Made by a program: the position numbers and the translations under genes
From: an uncultured Eubacteriales bacterium
GTDB taxonomy: Bacteria; Bacillota; Clostridia; Christensenellales; UBA1242
Direction: 5' to 3'
DNA length: 15,475 nucleotides
NCBI GenBank assembly: GCA_902796285.1
Contig: CADBOH010000027.1
Location: forward strand, 1-15,475
In this document: positions 5,283 to 12,641 of the stretch, in pieces
Position numbering within the stretch: the stretch's first letter is position 1
Layout of the letters: each line of letters starts with the position of its first letter
The notes under the pieces: model-generated
What the model was told of the DNA's origin: nothing
The model's input: the letters and a program-made list of their open reading frames with translations, nothing else
Database searches by the model: none

Positions 5283-6584
5283 TTAAATATCTTTGCTTGC
5301 AAGCGCAGCGTTTGTGTAACTAAGGTCACCGGTAACTTCTTTTATTATCTTGATGTTTTTTGGATAGTCAACTTCTTGATTTTCATCTTTAAGTTCAATT
5401 TCCATAATAGCTTTATCTTTCCAATTTGGAAAAACATCAATTTCAAAATACTGGTTTTTATAAACTAAGCAGTATCTGGTTTTTCTTATTTGTTTTTTGC
5501 TTGTATCAGCATCTAAAAGAAGTTTTAAGTATTCATCTTTTGTAATCTTAATTTCTGTTTCAAGTCTTTTAATGTCACTAATCCGCTTTTTAGTCGTTTT
5601 TGTGTATGAAAAAGCGCCATTTTCACCTCGCTGCCTAATTCTCACCTCGCTTTCACCATCGCTTTTAAGATAAGTTTGTATTATTTCAACTTTTTTGCAA
5701 TTAGGCATCTTTTCAAGTTGCTTAATAGGAGGATATTCAATTAAAAACTTTCTTTCAATTTCATAAGGCTGACTTAAAAAGCTTGAGATTTCTTCAATAA
5801 GTCTGTCAATTTTTTTATTAAAGTCAGTTGAATTATCAATTACTCTCAAATGTGGGTGTCCGGTCCAAGCACTCATAACTTTCCTGTCGTTTTCAATCGC
5901 TTCCTCGGCAGTTTCATATCTTGCCTCATTGTTGTAACCATAATATTTTTCTGCCCCAATTGCAGCCGTTACAAGATGAAAAACCGCGTCATAATTATCT
6001 CTTAATTTTACTTCATTTGTTTCAAGTTTTCGCATGCAGTTTTCAAATTCCCTTTTTGTCATATATGCGCGACTATCCATTACACCCCTATCACAAACAA
6101 TCAAAACTTTATCATAATTTAAAATATCTTTTGCCCCGCTTAAAAATATGGCCTCCTTTTCAAGTTGAAGCTTCATTATTAAATATTGAAATTTTTCATA
6201 ATCTCCAAGTGTCCAAGGCGCGATACCACCCAGAATTAACTCTGTGGCTGTTTCTGGCACCACCAAAACATAATATCCAAGTTTTGAAAACTCCTCTTTT
6301 ATTCTTTTCATCCCAGTTGATTTGCCAGAACATGGCCCACCAGTAATTGCAATTTTAAAAATCTGTTTTTCATTTTGCTCATCGCCCTTAAGCATTTCGT
6401 CAATGCTGATGTTAAATATTTTTGAAATTGCAACTAGTTGATTAAGCGATGGCATCGCATCCCCATTTTCCCATTTGGAGATAGCTTTGTTTGTAACTCC
6501 AAGCATGCCAGCCAACTCTTTTTGTGATAACTGCTCACTCTTTCGCATTAAATAGAGTTTTGTGCCAAAAGTATAGTCCTTCAT
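5283..6584 (-). CDS. XRE-type HTH / P-loop kinase (AAA_28, NadR-like) / CYTH fusion protein
   Basis: 433 residues with three domains. Residues 5-65 form a Cro/CI-type helix-turn-helix (QKELAGMLGVTNKAISKWENG, a textbook XRE recognition region). Residues 75-265 are a P-loop kinase-like domain, with Walker A GGPCSGKST (82-90), Walker B-like VLIVCDRGVMDSRAY (160-174) and an arginine-containing lid region around AWTGHPHLRVID. Residues 273-433 are a CYTH/triphosphate tunnel domain: EIERKF (275-280), EVRIRQRG (313-320), YTKTTKKR, LETEIKI (341-347), KTRY, EIDVF (381-385) and EIEL (395-398). These acidic and basic residues line the metal/triphosphate tunnel in that family. The protein could sense or process a nucleotide or triphosphate and act on DNA. 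Substrate and targets are unknown. The start at 6584 follows AGAGGTG. Confidence 0.88.
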   Translation of the reverse strand: MKDYTFGTKLYLMRKSEQLSQKELAGMLGVTNKAISKWENGDAMPSLNQLVAISKIFNISIDEMLKGDEQNEKQIFKIAITGGPCSGKSTGMKRIKEEFSKLGYYVLVVPETATELILGGIAPWTLGDYEKFQYLIMKLQLEKEAIFLSGAKDILNYDKVLIVCDRGVMDSRAYMTKREFENCMRKLETNEVKLRDNYDAVFHLVTAAIGAEKYYGYNNEARYETAEEAIENDRKVMSAWTGHPHLRVIDNSTDFNKKIDRLIEEISSFLSQPYEIERKFLIEYPPIKQLEKMPNCKKVEIIQTYLKSDGESEVRIRQRGENGAFSYTKTTKKRISDIKRLETEIKITKDEYLKLLLDADTSKKQIRKTRYCLVYKNQYFEIDVFPNWKDKAIMEIELKDENQEVDYPKNIKIIKEVTGDLSYTNAALASKDI

Positions 6585-6604
6585 TTTTCACCTCTTTCAT
6601 TCTC

Positions 6605-6633
6605 ATATTATCATAAAAATCTAATAATTGCAA
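6605..6633 (-). promoter_or_regulatory. Promoter of the HTH-kinase-CYTH gene
   Basis: On the minus strand, TTGCAA (6628-6633), a 17-base spacer and extended -10 TGA-TAATAT (-10 at 6605-6610). The ribosome site AGAGGTG starts nine bases downstream. Confidence 0.65.
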
Positions 6634-6675
6634 GAATAAAAGTCGAATAAAAGTAGAACTTTGCTTTGATCTAAT

Positions 6676-6702
6676 AAAAAAGATGTTGATTTATTCAACA
6701 TC
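6676..6702 (-). terminator. Intrinsic terminator after the membrane-anchored unknown
   Basis: On the minus strand, GATGTTGA-ATAAA-TCAACATC (stem arms at 6682-6689 and 6695-6702), followed by a run of U. Confidence 0.88.
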
Positions 6703-6705
6703 CTT

Positions 6706-7605
6706 TTACCTAATAATAAAGGTTGAACCTTGACTTTCCCAGTAAATATACATCTGCCCGCTTTGGTAATATGGCGGTGGAGTCAAGTTGCTATAATCTG
6801 GATCATATTGTGGCAAACCTGTATCATTCAAGTAATATGAGCCATTGGAAGGCTTTGGTGCTGTTGCAGTAACTTTCATTTCGATATACTTATCATTTAC
6901 AGCATAATCTTTGCCAAAGTTTAAAAACAATTTTCCACTAATTACCTGTTGATAACTTCCGGTTAAAACCATGTCATCATTTAAAACCGCAATACAAACA
7001 TTTTGATTATTAAATGTCAAAGTTTTTACATTACCAAAAAAATCAAGCGCAATTTGATCTATTTCAGAAATTTTAGCTTCTTCTTCATGTGCATCTGGCA
7101 TGAATTCTGGTGGTTCCTCATCCGTGACATCAAAATCCTTTGCGATAAATGTTTTGTATATATCCCATTTTTCAAACACGGTATCGTCGGGATAAGTGTC
7201 AGCAATTTGCGTATTTCCATCGTATATTCTAATAAAATAATATTGAAAAAAATCATTATCTTTATAATTACTATTGCTGTAAATTGTCGCCTTCAATTTC
7301 TCGTATTGCTTACCTTGAAAGTAAACATCGTTAAACGTGAGATTATCCCCTCTCTTAGTATATTTTACCTCATTTCCAATATCAGATGAAAATCTTGCAA
7401 TATTATTTTTTTCAAATTCTATATATGTTTCATAGCTGCCCTCAACTCTATGCGAGCTTCTTATTGTTAAAACTCTTCCCTCTAAGGCACTTGTATCACT
7501 ATTTGTTATTTTAGGCAGCATTATTATTGCAAAAATCGCAAATGCAATAAAAGCAACTCCAAAAACAATCCAGCTTATCACCTTGCTCTTTTTTGTTTGT
7601 TCCAT
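6706..7605 (-). CDS. Hypothetical membrane-anchored extracytoplasmic protein (299 aa)
   Basis: I do not recognise a family. The N-terminus has a short Lys-rich stretch, then a hydrophobic helix (about 10-30, VISWIVFGVAFIAFAIFAII). This fits a signal anchor or uncleaved signal peptide, as there is no clear AXA cleavage site and no lipobox cysteine. The remaining 265 residues are polar, rich in Tyr, Asp and Asn, with alternating hydrophobics suggesting beta structure. An acidic linker (about 165-185, rich in D/E/P) divides two apparent halves, and a Tyr/Pro/Gly-rich segment precedes the C-terminus. The protein probably sits on the outer face of the membrane. The start at 7605 follows AGGAGAGG. 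It has its own promoter just downstream of tRNA-Pro, and a terminator after the stop. Confidence 0.8.
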   Translation of the reverse strand: MEQTKKSKVISWIVFGVAFIAFAIFAIIMLPKITNSDTSALEGRVLTIRSSHRVEGSYETYIEFEKNNIARFSSDIGNEVKYTKRGDNLTFNDVYFQGKQYEKLKATIYSNSNYKDNDFFQYYFIRIYDGNTQIADTYPDDTVFEKWDIYKTFIAKDFDVTDEEPPEFMPDAHEEEAKISEIDQIALDFFGNVKTLTFNNQNVCIAVLNDDMVLTGSYQQVISGKLFLNFGKDYAVNDKYIEMKVTATAPKPSNGSYYLNDTGLPQYDPDYSNLTPPPYYQSGQMYIYWESQGSTFIIR

Positions 7606-7627
7606 ATTTAACCTCTCCTATATTTAA

Positions 7628-7656
7628 ATATTATCATACTTTCATTAATAAGTCAA
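7628..7656 (-). promoter_or_regulatory. Promoter of the membrane-anchored unknown
   Basis: On the minus strand, TTGACT (7651-7656), a 17-base spacer and extended -10 TGA-TAATAT (-10 at 7628-7633). The ribosome site AGGAGAGG begins eight bases later. Confidence 0.75.
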
Positions 7657-7668
7657 TAATCTAAGATT

Positions 7669-7745
7669 TGGTCGGGGTGACGGGATTTGAACCCACGACC
7701 TCACGGTCCCGAACCATGCGCGCTAGCCAACTGCGCTACACCCCG
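7669..7745 (-). tRNA. tRNA-Pro, anticodon CGG
   Basis: The minus strand folds into a full cloverleaf of 77 bases including an encoded CCA (7669-7671). The acceptor is CGGGGTG/CACCCCG with discriminator A, and the D stem is GCGC/GCGC. The anticodon stem is CATGG/CCGTG around loop TTCGGGA (anticodon CGG, reading CCG). The T arm carries TTCAAAT. The C1-G72 acceptor pair and overall sequence are characteristic of bacterial tRNA-Pro. No clear terminator follows; the next gene's promoter starts about 13 bases downstream. Confidence 0.96.
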
Positions 7746-7753
7746 ATGAGAAA

Positions 7754-7782
7754 ATGTTATCACTTTTTCGTGTGTTTTTCAA
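7754..7782 (-). promoter_or_regulatory. Probable promoter of tRNA-Pro
   Basis: On the minus strand, TTGAAA (7777-7782), a 17-base spacer and TAACAT (7754-7759), eight bases before the mature tRNA 5' end. The -10 is only a partial match. Confidence 0.45.
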
Positions 7783-7812
7783 CCTTTTTGCCACAATTAT
7801 TTTTTGTGGTAT

Positions 7813-7840
7813 AAAAAAAGACTAGTTTAACCTAGTCTTT
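7813..7840 (-). terminator. Intrinsic terminator after the 169-residue unknown
   Basis: On the minus strand, AAAGACTAG-GTTAAA-CTAGTCTTT followed by further U. The stop codon (7839-7841) overlaps the upstream arm. Confidence 0.88.
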
Positions 7841-8348
7841 ATTCGTTTTCTTCATTTCTTTCATGTTGTTCCATTTTATTAACATAATCAATTGTTTTTA
7901 AAATTGTTTGAAACGAAACAGTTTTTTCTTTGTCAAAATAATCTCTTCTTAATGTTGCATCTTCAGTCAATGAAATTTTTTCCTCAGAGACAAACGAACT
8001 CAACTTGAGAAGTTTAAGTTTTGCCGCAACGTTTTTAAATTCCCCCATCATTTTATTTGTATTATTTGGTGTTGCCCAAGCAGTGTATGGGCAAGTCTCC
8101 TCTACAAGCTCGAACATATCATTGATTCTTTCAATTGAGTCAAGATCTTTTTTCTCAACAGGTTGGAAATTATTTAAATCACATGCAGATGCAATATATA
8201 CTTTGCCAACATCATTTTTCTTTGCAGTAACAAAGCAAACGTGATATTCTCCGTCCACTTCTCTTAACCCAAGGTTTCTGCAATAAAATTTTGAAAATGC
8301 GTTAATTTTTGTATCTTGATCAATCTTTTTAACAATTTTAGTATTCAT
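7839..8348 (-). CDS. Hypothetical cytosolic protein (169 aa)
   Basis: No family recognised. The start is the ATG at 8348, preceded by AGGAGTGA (8353-8360). A longer reading from 8381 is excluded because it begins inside the promoter. The product has no membrane segment or signal peptide. It contains a Cys in FYCRNLG, an EYHVCFVTAKKNDVGKVYIA block that looks like adjacent beta strands, a TCPYTAWATPNNTNKMMGEF stretch with several Asn/Thr, and a charged helical C-terminus rich in Glu. It is monocistronic, with a full consensus promoter and its own terminator, so it is probably expressed at a good level. No function can be inferred. Confidence 0.78.
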   Translation of the reverse strand: MNTKIVKKIDQDTKINAFSKFYCRNLGLREVDGEYHVCFVTAKKNDVGKVYIASACDLNNFQPVEKKDLDSIERINDMFELVEETCPYTAWATPNNTNKMMGEFKNVAAKLKLLKLSSFVSEEKISLTEDATLRRDYFDKEKTVSFQTILKTIDYVNKMEQHERNEENE

Positions 8349-8367
8349 TTGTTCACTCCTAGGTACA

Positions 8368-8396
8368 ATTATATAATACAAAATATGTTATGTCAA
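8368..8396 (-). promoter_or_regulatory. Consensus promoter of the 169-residue unknown
   Basis: On the minus strand, a perfect TTGACA (8391-8396), a 17-base spacer and a perfect TATAAT (8368-8373). The ribosome site AGGAG begins seven bases downstream, which forces the translation start to 8348. Confidence 0.9.
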
Positions 8397-8465
8397 TACT
8401 TTTTGTCGATAAAAAATCTCACTTTTTTTAAATTTTAAATTTTATTATTTGAATTTTTAATTTTA

Positions 8466-8474
8466 TGTTATAAT
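8466..8474 (+). promoter_or_regulatory. Extended -10 promoter of the DUF362 gene
   Basis: TGT-TATAAT with no -35 at standard distance; a TTGAAT at 8449-8454 is only 14 bases away. AAGGAG begins at 8481, six bases after the -10. Confidence 0.6.
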
Positions 8475-8492
8475 AGTATCAAGGAGATAAAA

Positions 8493-9380
8493 ATGGAAAA
8501 GTCAAAAGTATATTTTTGTAGAGAAATAACCCCAGAAAATGTAATAAAACTTTATAACGCACTTGGCAAAAAGCTAAGCGGGAAAATTGCAGTAAAGGTT
8601 CACTCTGGCGAAAAGGGCAATCAAAATTATTTAAGACCTGAATTTATGAAGCCAATGGTTGATCACTTAAATGGAACGATTGTTGAATGTAACACTGCCT
8701 ATCCGGGCGCGCGAAATTCGACAAGAAAACACAAAAAAACACTTGAAGAGCATGGCTGGAATTCTATTTTTAATGTCGACCTCATGGATGCAGAGGGTCC
8801 AGACGTAGCATTCCCTATTGAAAACGGCAAGCACTTAAAAGAAGATTTTTTAGGCAAAAACATTTTAAACTATGACTCTATGCTTATAATTTCTCACTTT
8901 AAGGGGCACCCAATGGGCGGATATGGCGGCGCACTCAAACAATTATCAATCGGTTGTGCTTCTACAAAAGGTAAAGCATGGATTCACTCAGCTGGCAAGA
9001 CAAAAAGTCAGCGCCTTTGCTGGATAAAACTCCCACCACAAAACGACTTCCTCGAAAGTATGGCTGAGGCCGCATCCGCAGTCGTAAAACATTTTGATGG
9101 CAATATCGCTTACATAAATGTTATGTGCAATATGAGTGTTGATTGTGATTGCTGCGCAGTTGCTGAAGATCCTTGCCTGAAAGATATCGGCATACTTGCG
9201 TCACTTGATCCCGTTGCGATTGATCAAGCATGCATAGATTTAGTGCAAAAATCAAACGATCCTGGAAAGGAACATTTTATGGAAAGAGTAAATTCTAGAA
9301 ATGGAATTCACACCATTGAGCATGCTCATGCGCTTGGAGTAGGTAATCGTGAGTATGAACTTGTTGAACTTAAGTTTTAA
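8493..9380 (+). CDS. DUF362-domain protein (predicted Fe-S-type protein)
   Basis: 295 residues matching the stand-alone DUF362 family: IAVKVHSGEKGNQNYLRPEF near the N-terminus, an ECNTAYPGAR block, ISHFKGHPMGGYGGALKQLSIG (133-154), and a cysteine cluster C212, C218, C220, C221, C228. The typical DIGILASLDPVAIDQAC segment (231-247) follows. The family is described as an uncharacterised Fe-S centre protein. The clustered Cys are compatible with metal binding, but no ferredoxin-type CxxCxxC motif is present. There is no membrane segment. The start at 8493 follows AAGGAG (8481-8486). The gene is monocistronic, with an extended -10 promoter and a bidirectional terminator. The biochemical role is unknown. 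Confidence 0.9.
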   Translation: MEKSKVYFCREITPENVIKLYNALGKKLSGKIAVKVHSGEKGNQNYLRPEFMKPMVDHLNGTIVECNTAYPGARNSTRKHKKTLEEHGWNSIFNVDLMDAEGPDVAFPIENGKHLKEDFLGKNILNYDSMLIISHFKGHPMGGYGGALKQLSIGCASTKGKAWIHSAGKTKSQRLCWIKLPPQNDFLESMAEAASAVVKHFDGNIAYINVMCNMSVDCDCCAVAEDPCLKDIGILASLDPVAIDQACIDLVQKSNDPGKEHFMERVNSRNGIHTIEHAHALGVGNREYELVELKF

Positions 9381-9381
9381 T

Positions 9382-9415
9382 AAAAAAACATCATTCTTTC
9401 GAATGATGCTTTTTT
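9382..9415. terminator. Bidirectional intrinsic terminator
   Basis: CATCATTC-TTTC-GAATGATG (arms 9389-9396 and 9401-9408), flanked by A7 and T6 tracts. It is shared by the DUF362 gene and the convergent DUF308-like gene. Confidence 0.92.
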
Positions 9416-9989
9416 ATTGATCTATTTCAATCTCGATCGGTTTTTCTTCAATAATCTTAACCTTTTTCTTCTTATCAAAAGTGATCATTGCAATTAAGAT
9501 AAATACTCCATCTATTATTAGTGAAATACCCATATAAAGCATAACCGCTCTTTGAGCAACGGATGTGTAGTTTAATATAATCAAAATAAGACCAATTACA
9601 AATTCGATTATTCCATAAACAAGATCTTTCCACCAACCAGGATCACCACTTCTTTTTCTATCAAGACTAAGTCCCATATACTGAGTGCCGGTAAACACAA
9701 GCACCATGCCTATTGCAACAATATAAAGCCCTGGCACAAACATCATAAGAATACCTAGCCCCATAAGAAGCACACCGCCAACAAAATTGATTGATGATGT
9801 CAATTTTTTAAAATTTACAAAATAAAGTATAAGTAGCAAAAGCCCAATACCAATAAGCAATCCTGCCAAAACTTTTGATATAATATTGTATGAAGTTTGT
9901 GGAAGAGCAACAAAAAGCACACCAAAAACAATCATAACAATTGCAATGATTGCTGCTTTAGTCCTTTCAATAGCCAATAATTTTTTCAT
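9414..9989 (-). CDS. DUF308/HdeD-like six-helix membrane protein
   Basis: 191 residues with six hydrophobic helices at about 12-30, 36-58, 66-84, 86-104, 122-141 and 148-170. The charged tail is rich in Lys and Glu. Short helices in pairs, with repeated glycine patterns such as GLLIGIGLLLL and GGVLLMGLGILMM, match the DUF308 (HdeD) repeat, in which each unit is a helical hairpin. HdeD relates to acid stress in enterobacteria. A similar role here is only a possibility. The start at 9989 follows AGGAG (9995-9999). It is monocistronic, between two terminators. Confidence 0.8.
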   Translation of the reverse strand: MKKLLAIERTKAAIIAIVMIVFGVLFVALPQTSYNIISKVLAGLLIGIGLLLLILYFVNFKKLTSSINFVGGVLLMGLGILMMFVPGLYIVAIGMVLVFTGTQYMGLSLDRKRSGDPGWWKDLVYGIIEFVIGLILIILNYTSVAQRAVMLYMGISLIIDGVFILIAMITFDKKKKVKIIEEKPIEIEIDQ

Positions 9990-10005
9990 AGTAACTCCTA
10001 AGCTA

Positions 10006-10035
10006 ATGATATCATTTTTATTGTTTTTTTGTCAA
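10006..10035 (-). promoter_or_regulatory. Promoter of the DUF308-like gene
   Basis: On the minus strand, TTGACA (10030-10035), an 18-base spacer and extended -10 TGA-TATCAT (-10 at 10006-10011). The ribosome site AGGAG begins six bases later. It lies directly behind the terminator of the previous gene. Confidence 0.8.
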
Positions 10036-10043
10036 CAATCTAC

Positions 10044-10068
10044 AAAAAAAAGCATCAAATGATGCTTT
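10044..10068 (-). terminator. Intrinsic terminator after the 134-residue membrane protein
   Basis: On the minus strand, AAAGCATC-ATTT-GATGCTTT followed by a run of U. Confidence 0.88.
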
Positions 10069-10071
10069 CTT

Positions 10072-10476
10072 TTATTGCTTATTTTGTGTTTGTTCTTGGT
10101 TTGCGCCAAAGATCCCAAAGAATCCGCCTAGGAAATAGAAGATATCTCCAAACAAACCAATTACAAGCATGATCACATGTGGTGTTGTGTCGGTAGCGCC
10201 ATTTTTTAATGACTTTGTGGCTTTTTTAGCCAAAGCAAATATGATTACTGAAACTACAAGCAAAACTATAGCAGTAATCAAAATTGTCATACCGGCAGCT
10301 TTCACTTCTGCTGGTGAATCATATTTTGAGATGCCTTGAGCAGCGGATTCCGCAGCAATTTTTTCTGGCATTGCTATAGCAACAGCACCAAGTGCAATCA
10401 TGAGTACAGCACAAACTATTTCAATAATATTTATTACCTTCCCAACAGTGTAAAGTACTCTTGATGCGTTTTTCAT
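10072..10476 (-). CDS. Hypothetical small membrane protein, three helices (134 aa)
   Basis: No family identified with confidence. Hydrophobic segments at about 13-36, 62-83 and 99-124 are joined by a polar loop with a KYDSPAEVKAAG stretch and a basic KKATKSLKNG cytoplasmic segment. The last helix is rich in Gly and Phe (FLGGFFGIFG), and the tail is Gln/Asn-rich. The start at 10476 follows AAGGAGGGG. It is monocistronic with a perfect consensus promoter and its own terminator. The neighbouring DUF308-like gene on the same strand has a separate promoter, so joint function is only suggested by proximity. Confidence 0.82.
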   Translation of the reverse strand: MKNASRVLYTVGKVINIIEIVCAVLMIALGAVAIAMPEKIAAESAAQGISKYDSPAEVKAAGMTILITAIVLLVVSVIIFALAKKATKSLKNGATDTTPHVIMLVIGLFGDIFYFLGGFFGIFGANQEQTQNKQ

Positions 10477-10505
10477 GTTCCCCTCCTTTATTAGTTTACG
10501 GCATA

Positions 10506-10534
10506 ATTATAGTACTCGTTAAAAAATATGTCAA
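10506..10534 (-). promoter_or_regulatory. Consensus promoter of the 134-residue membrane protein
   Basis: On the minus strand, perfect TTGACA (10529-10534), 17-base spacer and perfect TATAAT (10506-10511). The AAAGGAGG ribosome site is 16 bases downstream, so this leader is a little longer than at most neighbours. Confidence 0.9.
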
Positions 10535-10597
10535 ATAATTAAAAATTATTTTTTATCAATAAAATACTTTTTGTTGTAATAAATACTAAATTTTATT

Positions 10598-10624
10598 TTG
10601 AATTTAAAAAAAATAGTATATAAT
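10598..10624 (+). promoter_or_regulatory. Probable promoter of the YjbR/MscS operon
   Basis: TTGAAT (10598-10603), a short 15-base spacer and TATAAT (10619-10624). The ribosome site AGAGGA begins seven bases later. An ATG at 10623 falls inside the -10 and cannot be the translation start if this promoter is used. Confidence 0.55.
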
Positions 10625-10640
10625 GAGTTTAAGAGGACAA

Positions 10641-11021
10641 ATGAAAACATCATATCGCGAAGATATATATAATTATGTGCAAACAAAATATAACAGTAAA
10701 ATAGAGTACTTATGGGCGCGTTTCCCGCGTTATGCTGTTTTTCGACACAATGACAACAATAAATGGTATGGAATAATCATGAATGTGTCATATCAAAAAC
10801 TTGGCATAAATAAAGATGGCGAAGTGGATATATTAAACGTTAAATTGGATGATTGGCTTTTAAGGGATCTGCTTGTTAAACGTGAGGGAATTTTGCCCGG
10901 CTATCATATAAGCAGGGGTAACTGGATTTCAATCTTGCTTGATGGCACAATTGAAGTAGAACAGATTTATGAATTGATTGATGAGGGTTTTAAAGCGACA
11001 GCCTCAAAGACAAAAAAATAG
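10641..11021 (+). CDS. MmcQ/YjbR-family protein
   Basis: 126 residues spanning the whole MmcQ/YjbR fold (usually about 115-125). Characteristic blocks are IYNYVQTKYNSKIEYLWARFPRYAVFRH (10-37), NNKWYGIIMNV (40-50), VDILNVKLDDWLLRDLLVKREGILPGYHIS (64-93) and NWISILLDGTIEVEQIYELID (95-115). The fold resembles CyaY and is annotated as possibly DNA-binding, but the biochemical role is not settled. No membrane segments are present. I chose the ATG at 10641 after AGAGGA (10632-10637) rather than the ATG at 10623, which lies in the -10 box. It is first in a three-gene cluster and ends 30 bases before the next reading frame. Confidence 0.9.
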   Translation: MKTSYREDIYNYVQTKYNSKIEYLWARFPRYAVFRHNDNNKWYGIIMNVSYQKLGINKDGEVDILNVKLDDWLLRDLLVKREGILPGYHISRGNWISILLDGTIEVEQIYELIDEGFKATASKTKK

Positions 11022-11051
11022 ACAAAAGCACCTATATTTATAAAAATTTTA

Positions 11052-11675
11052 GTGGAGGAAATTCTGAAAGAAATTAAAAATTATTGCAGCGAAATCAACC
11101 CGCTTCCAGACGAAAAAAATACCATCAACATCACCAATGACAAATTTACTGAAATAAATATTGCTGAAAGACGGGAAAAAGATAAGCAAAACAAGAAAAA
11201 ATCTCAAGTGAGACTGCTACTGAGTTTCATTGTTTTGTGTGCAGCTGTTGTTATTGTAAACACAGGCTTCTACCTCCCGATATTTAGTGAAATATTTTCT
11301 CCTCAACCCCCTAATAATGAATTTGTTTATATAACTGATTTAAAAACAAAAACAAGTTATGATAAAGATTATAAGTATATTTTAATTCAAATAACCGCAA
11401 ATAATAAATTTACAAATTTTAACAGTATATATTTTGAACTTTACAACATTACTCTAGATAGCCTGGTCACGGATTATGCTATTATAAACAAAGCCGATTT
11501 AAAAACTTCTTGGGCAAGCATACCAAAACCAATAGCTTCACCAGAATACAATTATCAGTTAAGATTATATTGCTCAACCACCAATCCAGAAAAAATCGAA
11601 TACACAAATTCATTTGTTAAAGATGAAATAACTTATTACCTGTTTTATGTATACGATAAAATAATCACTTATTAA
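11052..11675 (+). CDS. Hypothetical single-pass membrane protein (about 203-207 aa)
   Basis: No family recognised. A polar N-terminal region of about 50 residues ends in a Lys/Gln-rich stretch. One membrane helix follows (about 54-75, RLLLSFIVLCAAVVIVNTGF), then about 130 residues predicted outside, rich in Tyr, Thr, Asn and Ile, suggesting beta structure. The positive-inside rule fits a cytoplasmic N-terminus. There is no ATG at the front. GTG at 11052 opens the frame but has no ribosome site upstream, while GTGGAGGAA itself looks like a ribosome site. A CTG at 11064, five bases after GGAGG, is therefore a possible real start. The stop (11673-11675) overlaps the ribosome site of the MscS gene, pointing to translational coupling. 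Confidence 0.72.
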   Translation: MEEILKEIKNYCSEINPLPDEKNTINITNDKFTEINIAERREKDKQNKKKSQVRLLLSFIVLCAAVVIVNTGFYLPIFSEIFSPQPPNNEFVYITDLKTKTSYDKDYKYILIQITANNKFTNFNSIYFELYNITLDSLVTDYAIINKADLKTSWASIPKPIASPEYNYQLRLYCSTTNPEKIEYTNSFVKDEITYYLFYVYDKIITY

Positions 11676-11686
11676 AGGAGAAAATC

Positions 11687-12637
11687 ATGGAAGGAAGAAA
11701 AACAAAACACGGACTTGCAAAAACAATAATACATTATATAATTATTGGGATATTAGTAGCTCTCACCATTACTGCATTTGTTTTTAGAAAAGAAATCAGC
11801 AATTATTTTGCTGGGGATTTAACAAACAATCAAACTTTTAACACAATTTTACATTATATGCCTCAGTTAATAATATCTATACAAATAATTGTGTTGGCCT
11901 ACGTTGTTAATTTAGTTTTAAAATTACTTTCCAAAATTGGATTTGGTTTAACCGATAAAACAAAAACTATTATTAACTTAATCAACAGCTTGCTTAGATG
12001 GGTTATGATAATTGGTGCAATACTTTGGATATTAAATATTTGGGGAGTAAATACAACAACCCTTCTCGCAGGAGCCGGAATACTAACTTTAGTTATTGGT
12101 TTAGGGGCACAAAGCATTATTGCGGATATACTCGCTGGTATATTTATCGTATTTGAAAGTAAATATGTTGTTGGAGATATTGTTGTAATCGATGGTTGGC
12201 GCGGAAAAATCATAAATATAGGTATAAGGACAACCGAACTTCAAGATATAGGTGGAAACATTAAGATTGTAAACAATAGCGAAATCAAAAGTGTGATCAA
12301 TCAAACAAAATTGCAATCAATGGCAAATTGTTCAATCAATGTTTCATCCGCTGAGCCTCTTGAAAAAGTTGAAAAACTAATTAAAGATGCATTGCCAGAA
12401 ATTAAAAATAACATTCCAGAAATTACTGGCGACATAATTTATAGAGGAATAAATAGCGTGTCAGATGTAACAACAGAGCTTCTTTTTTCGGCACAGTGCT
12501 TTGAAGAGGATCTTTATCAAGTTCAAAGAGACTTACATCGTCAATTAAAACTCTTACTTGATAAAAATAACATAGCCTGCTTCGCCCCACCTACATACGT
12601 TATAGATGAAAAAAAAGATGATTTAGTTGAAAAATAA
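11687..12637 (+). CDS. MscS-family small-conductance mechanosensitive channel
   Basis: 316 residues, a normal size. Membrane helices lie at about 12-34, 58-83 and 97-119, followed by the pore-lining TM3 region TLLAGAGILTLVIGLGAQSI (125-144) with the Ala/Gly packing pattern of MscS. ADILAGIFIVFE and the beta domain VGDIVVIDGWRGKIINIGIRTTEL (162-185) with its PNS-like NNSEI (196-200) come next, then the mixed alpha/beta C-terminal domain. The protein opens under membrane tension and releases solutes on osmotic downshock. The start at 11687 follows AAAGGAG (11674-11680), overlapping the previous stop. It is last in the YjbR / single-pass protein / MscS cluster, ending at a bidirectional terminator. 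Confidence 0.95.
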   Translation: MEGRKTKHGLAKTIIHYIIIGILVALTITAFVFRKEISNYFAGDLTNNQTFNTILHYMPQLIISIQIIVLAYVVNLVLKLLSKIGFGLTDKTKTIINLINSLLRWVMIIGAILWILNIWGVNTTTLLAGAGILTLVIGLGAQSIIADILAGIFIVFESKYVVGDIVVIDGWRGKIINIGIRTTELQDIGGNIKIVNNSEIKSVINQTKLQSMANCSINVSSAEPLEKVEKLIKDALPEIKNNIPEITGDIIYRGINSVSDVTTELLFSAQCFEEDLYQVQRDLHRQLKLLLDKNNIACFAPPTYVIDEKKDDLVEK

Positions 12638-12641
12638 AATT

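Noticed and set aside
8349..8381. N-terminal extension of the 169-residue protein from ATG 8381
   Set aside because: It would be encoded by the TATAAT -10 region of a perfect consensus promoter.
11899..12316. Minus-strand frames inside the MscS gene
   Set aside because: Antisense shadows of a well-supported channel gene, without start signals.
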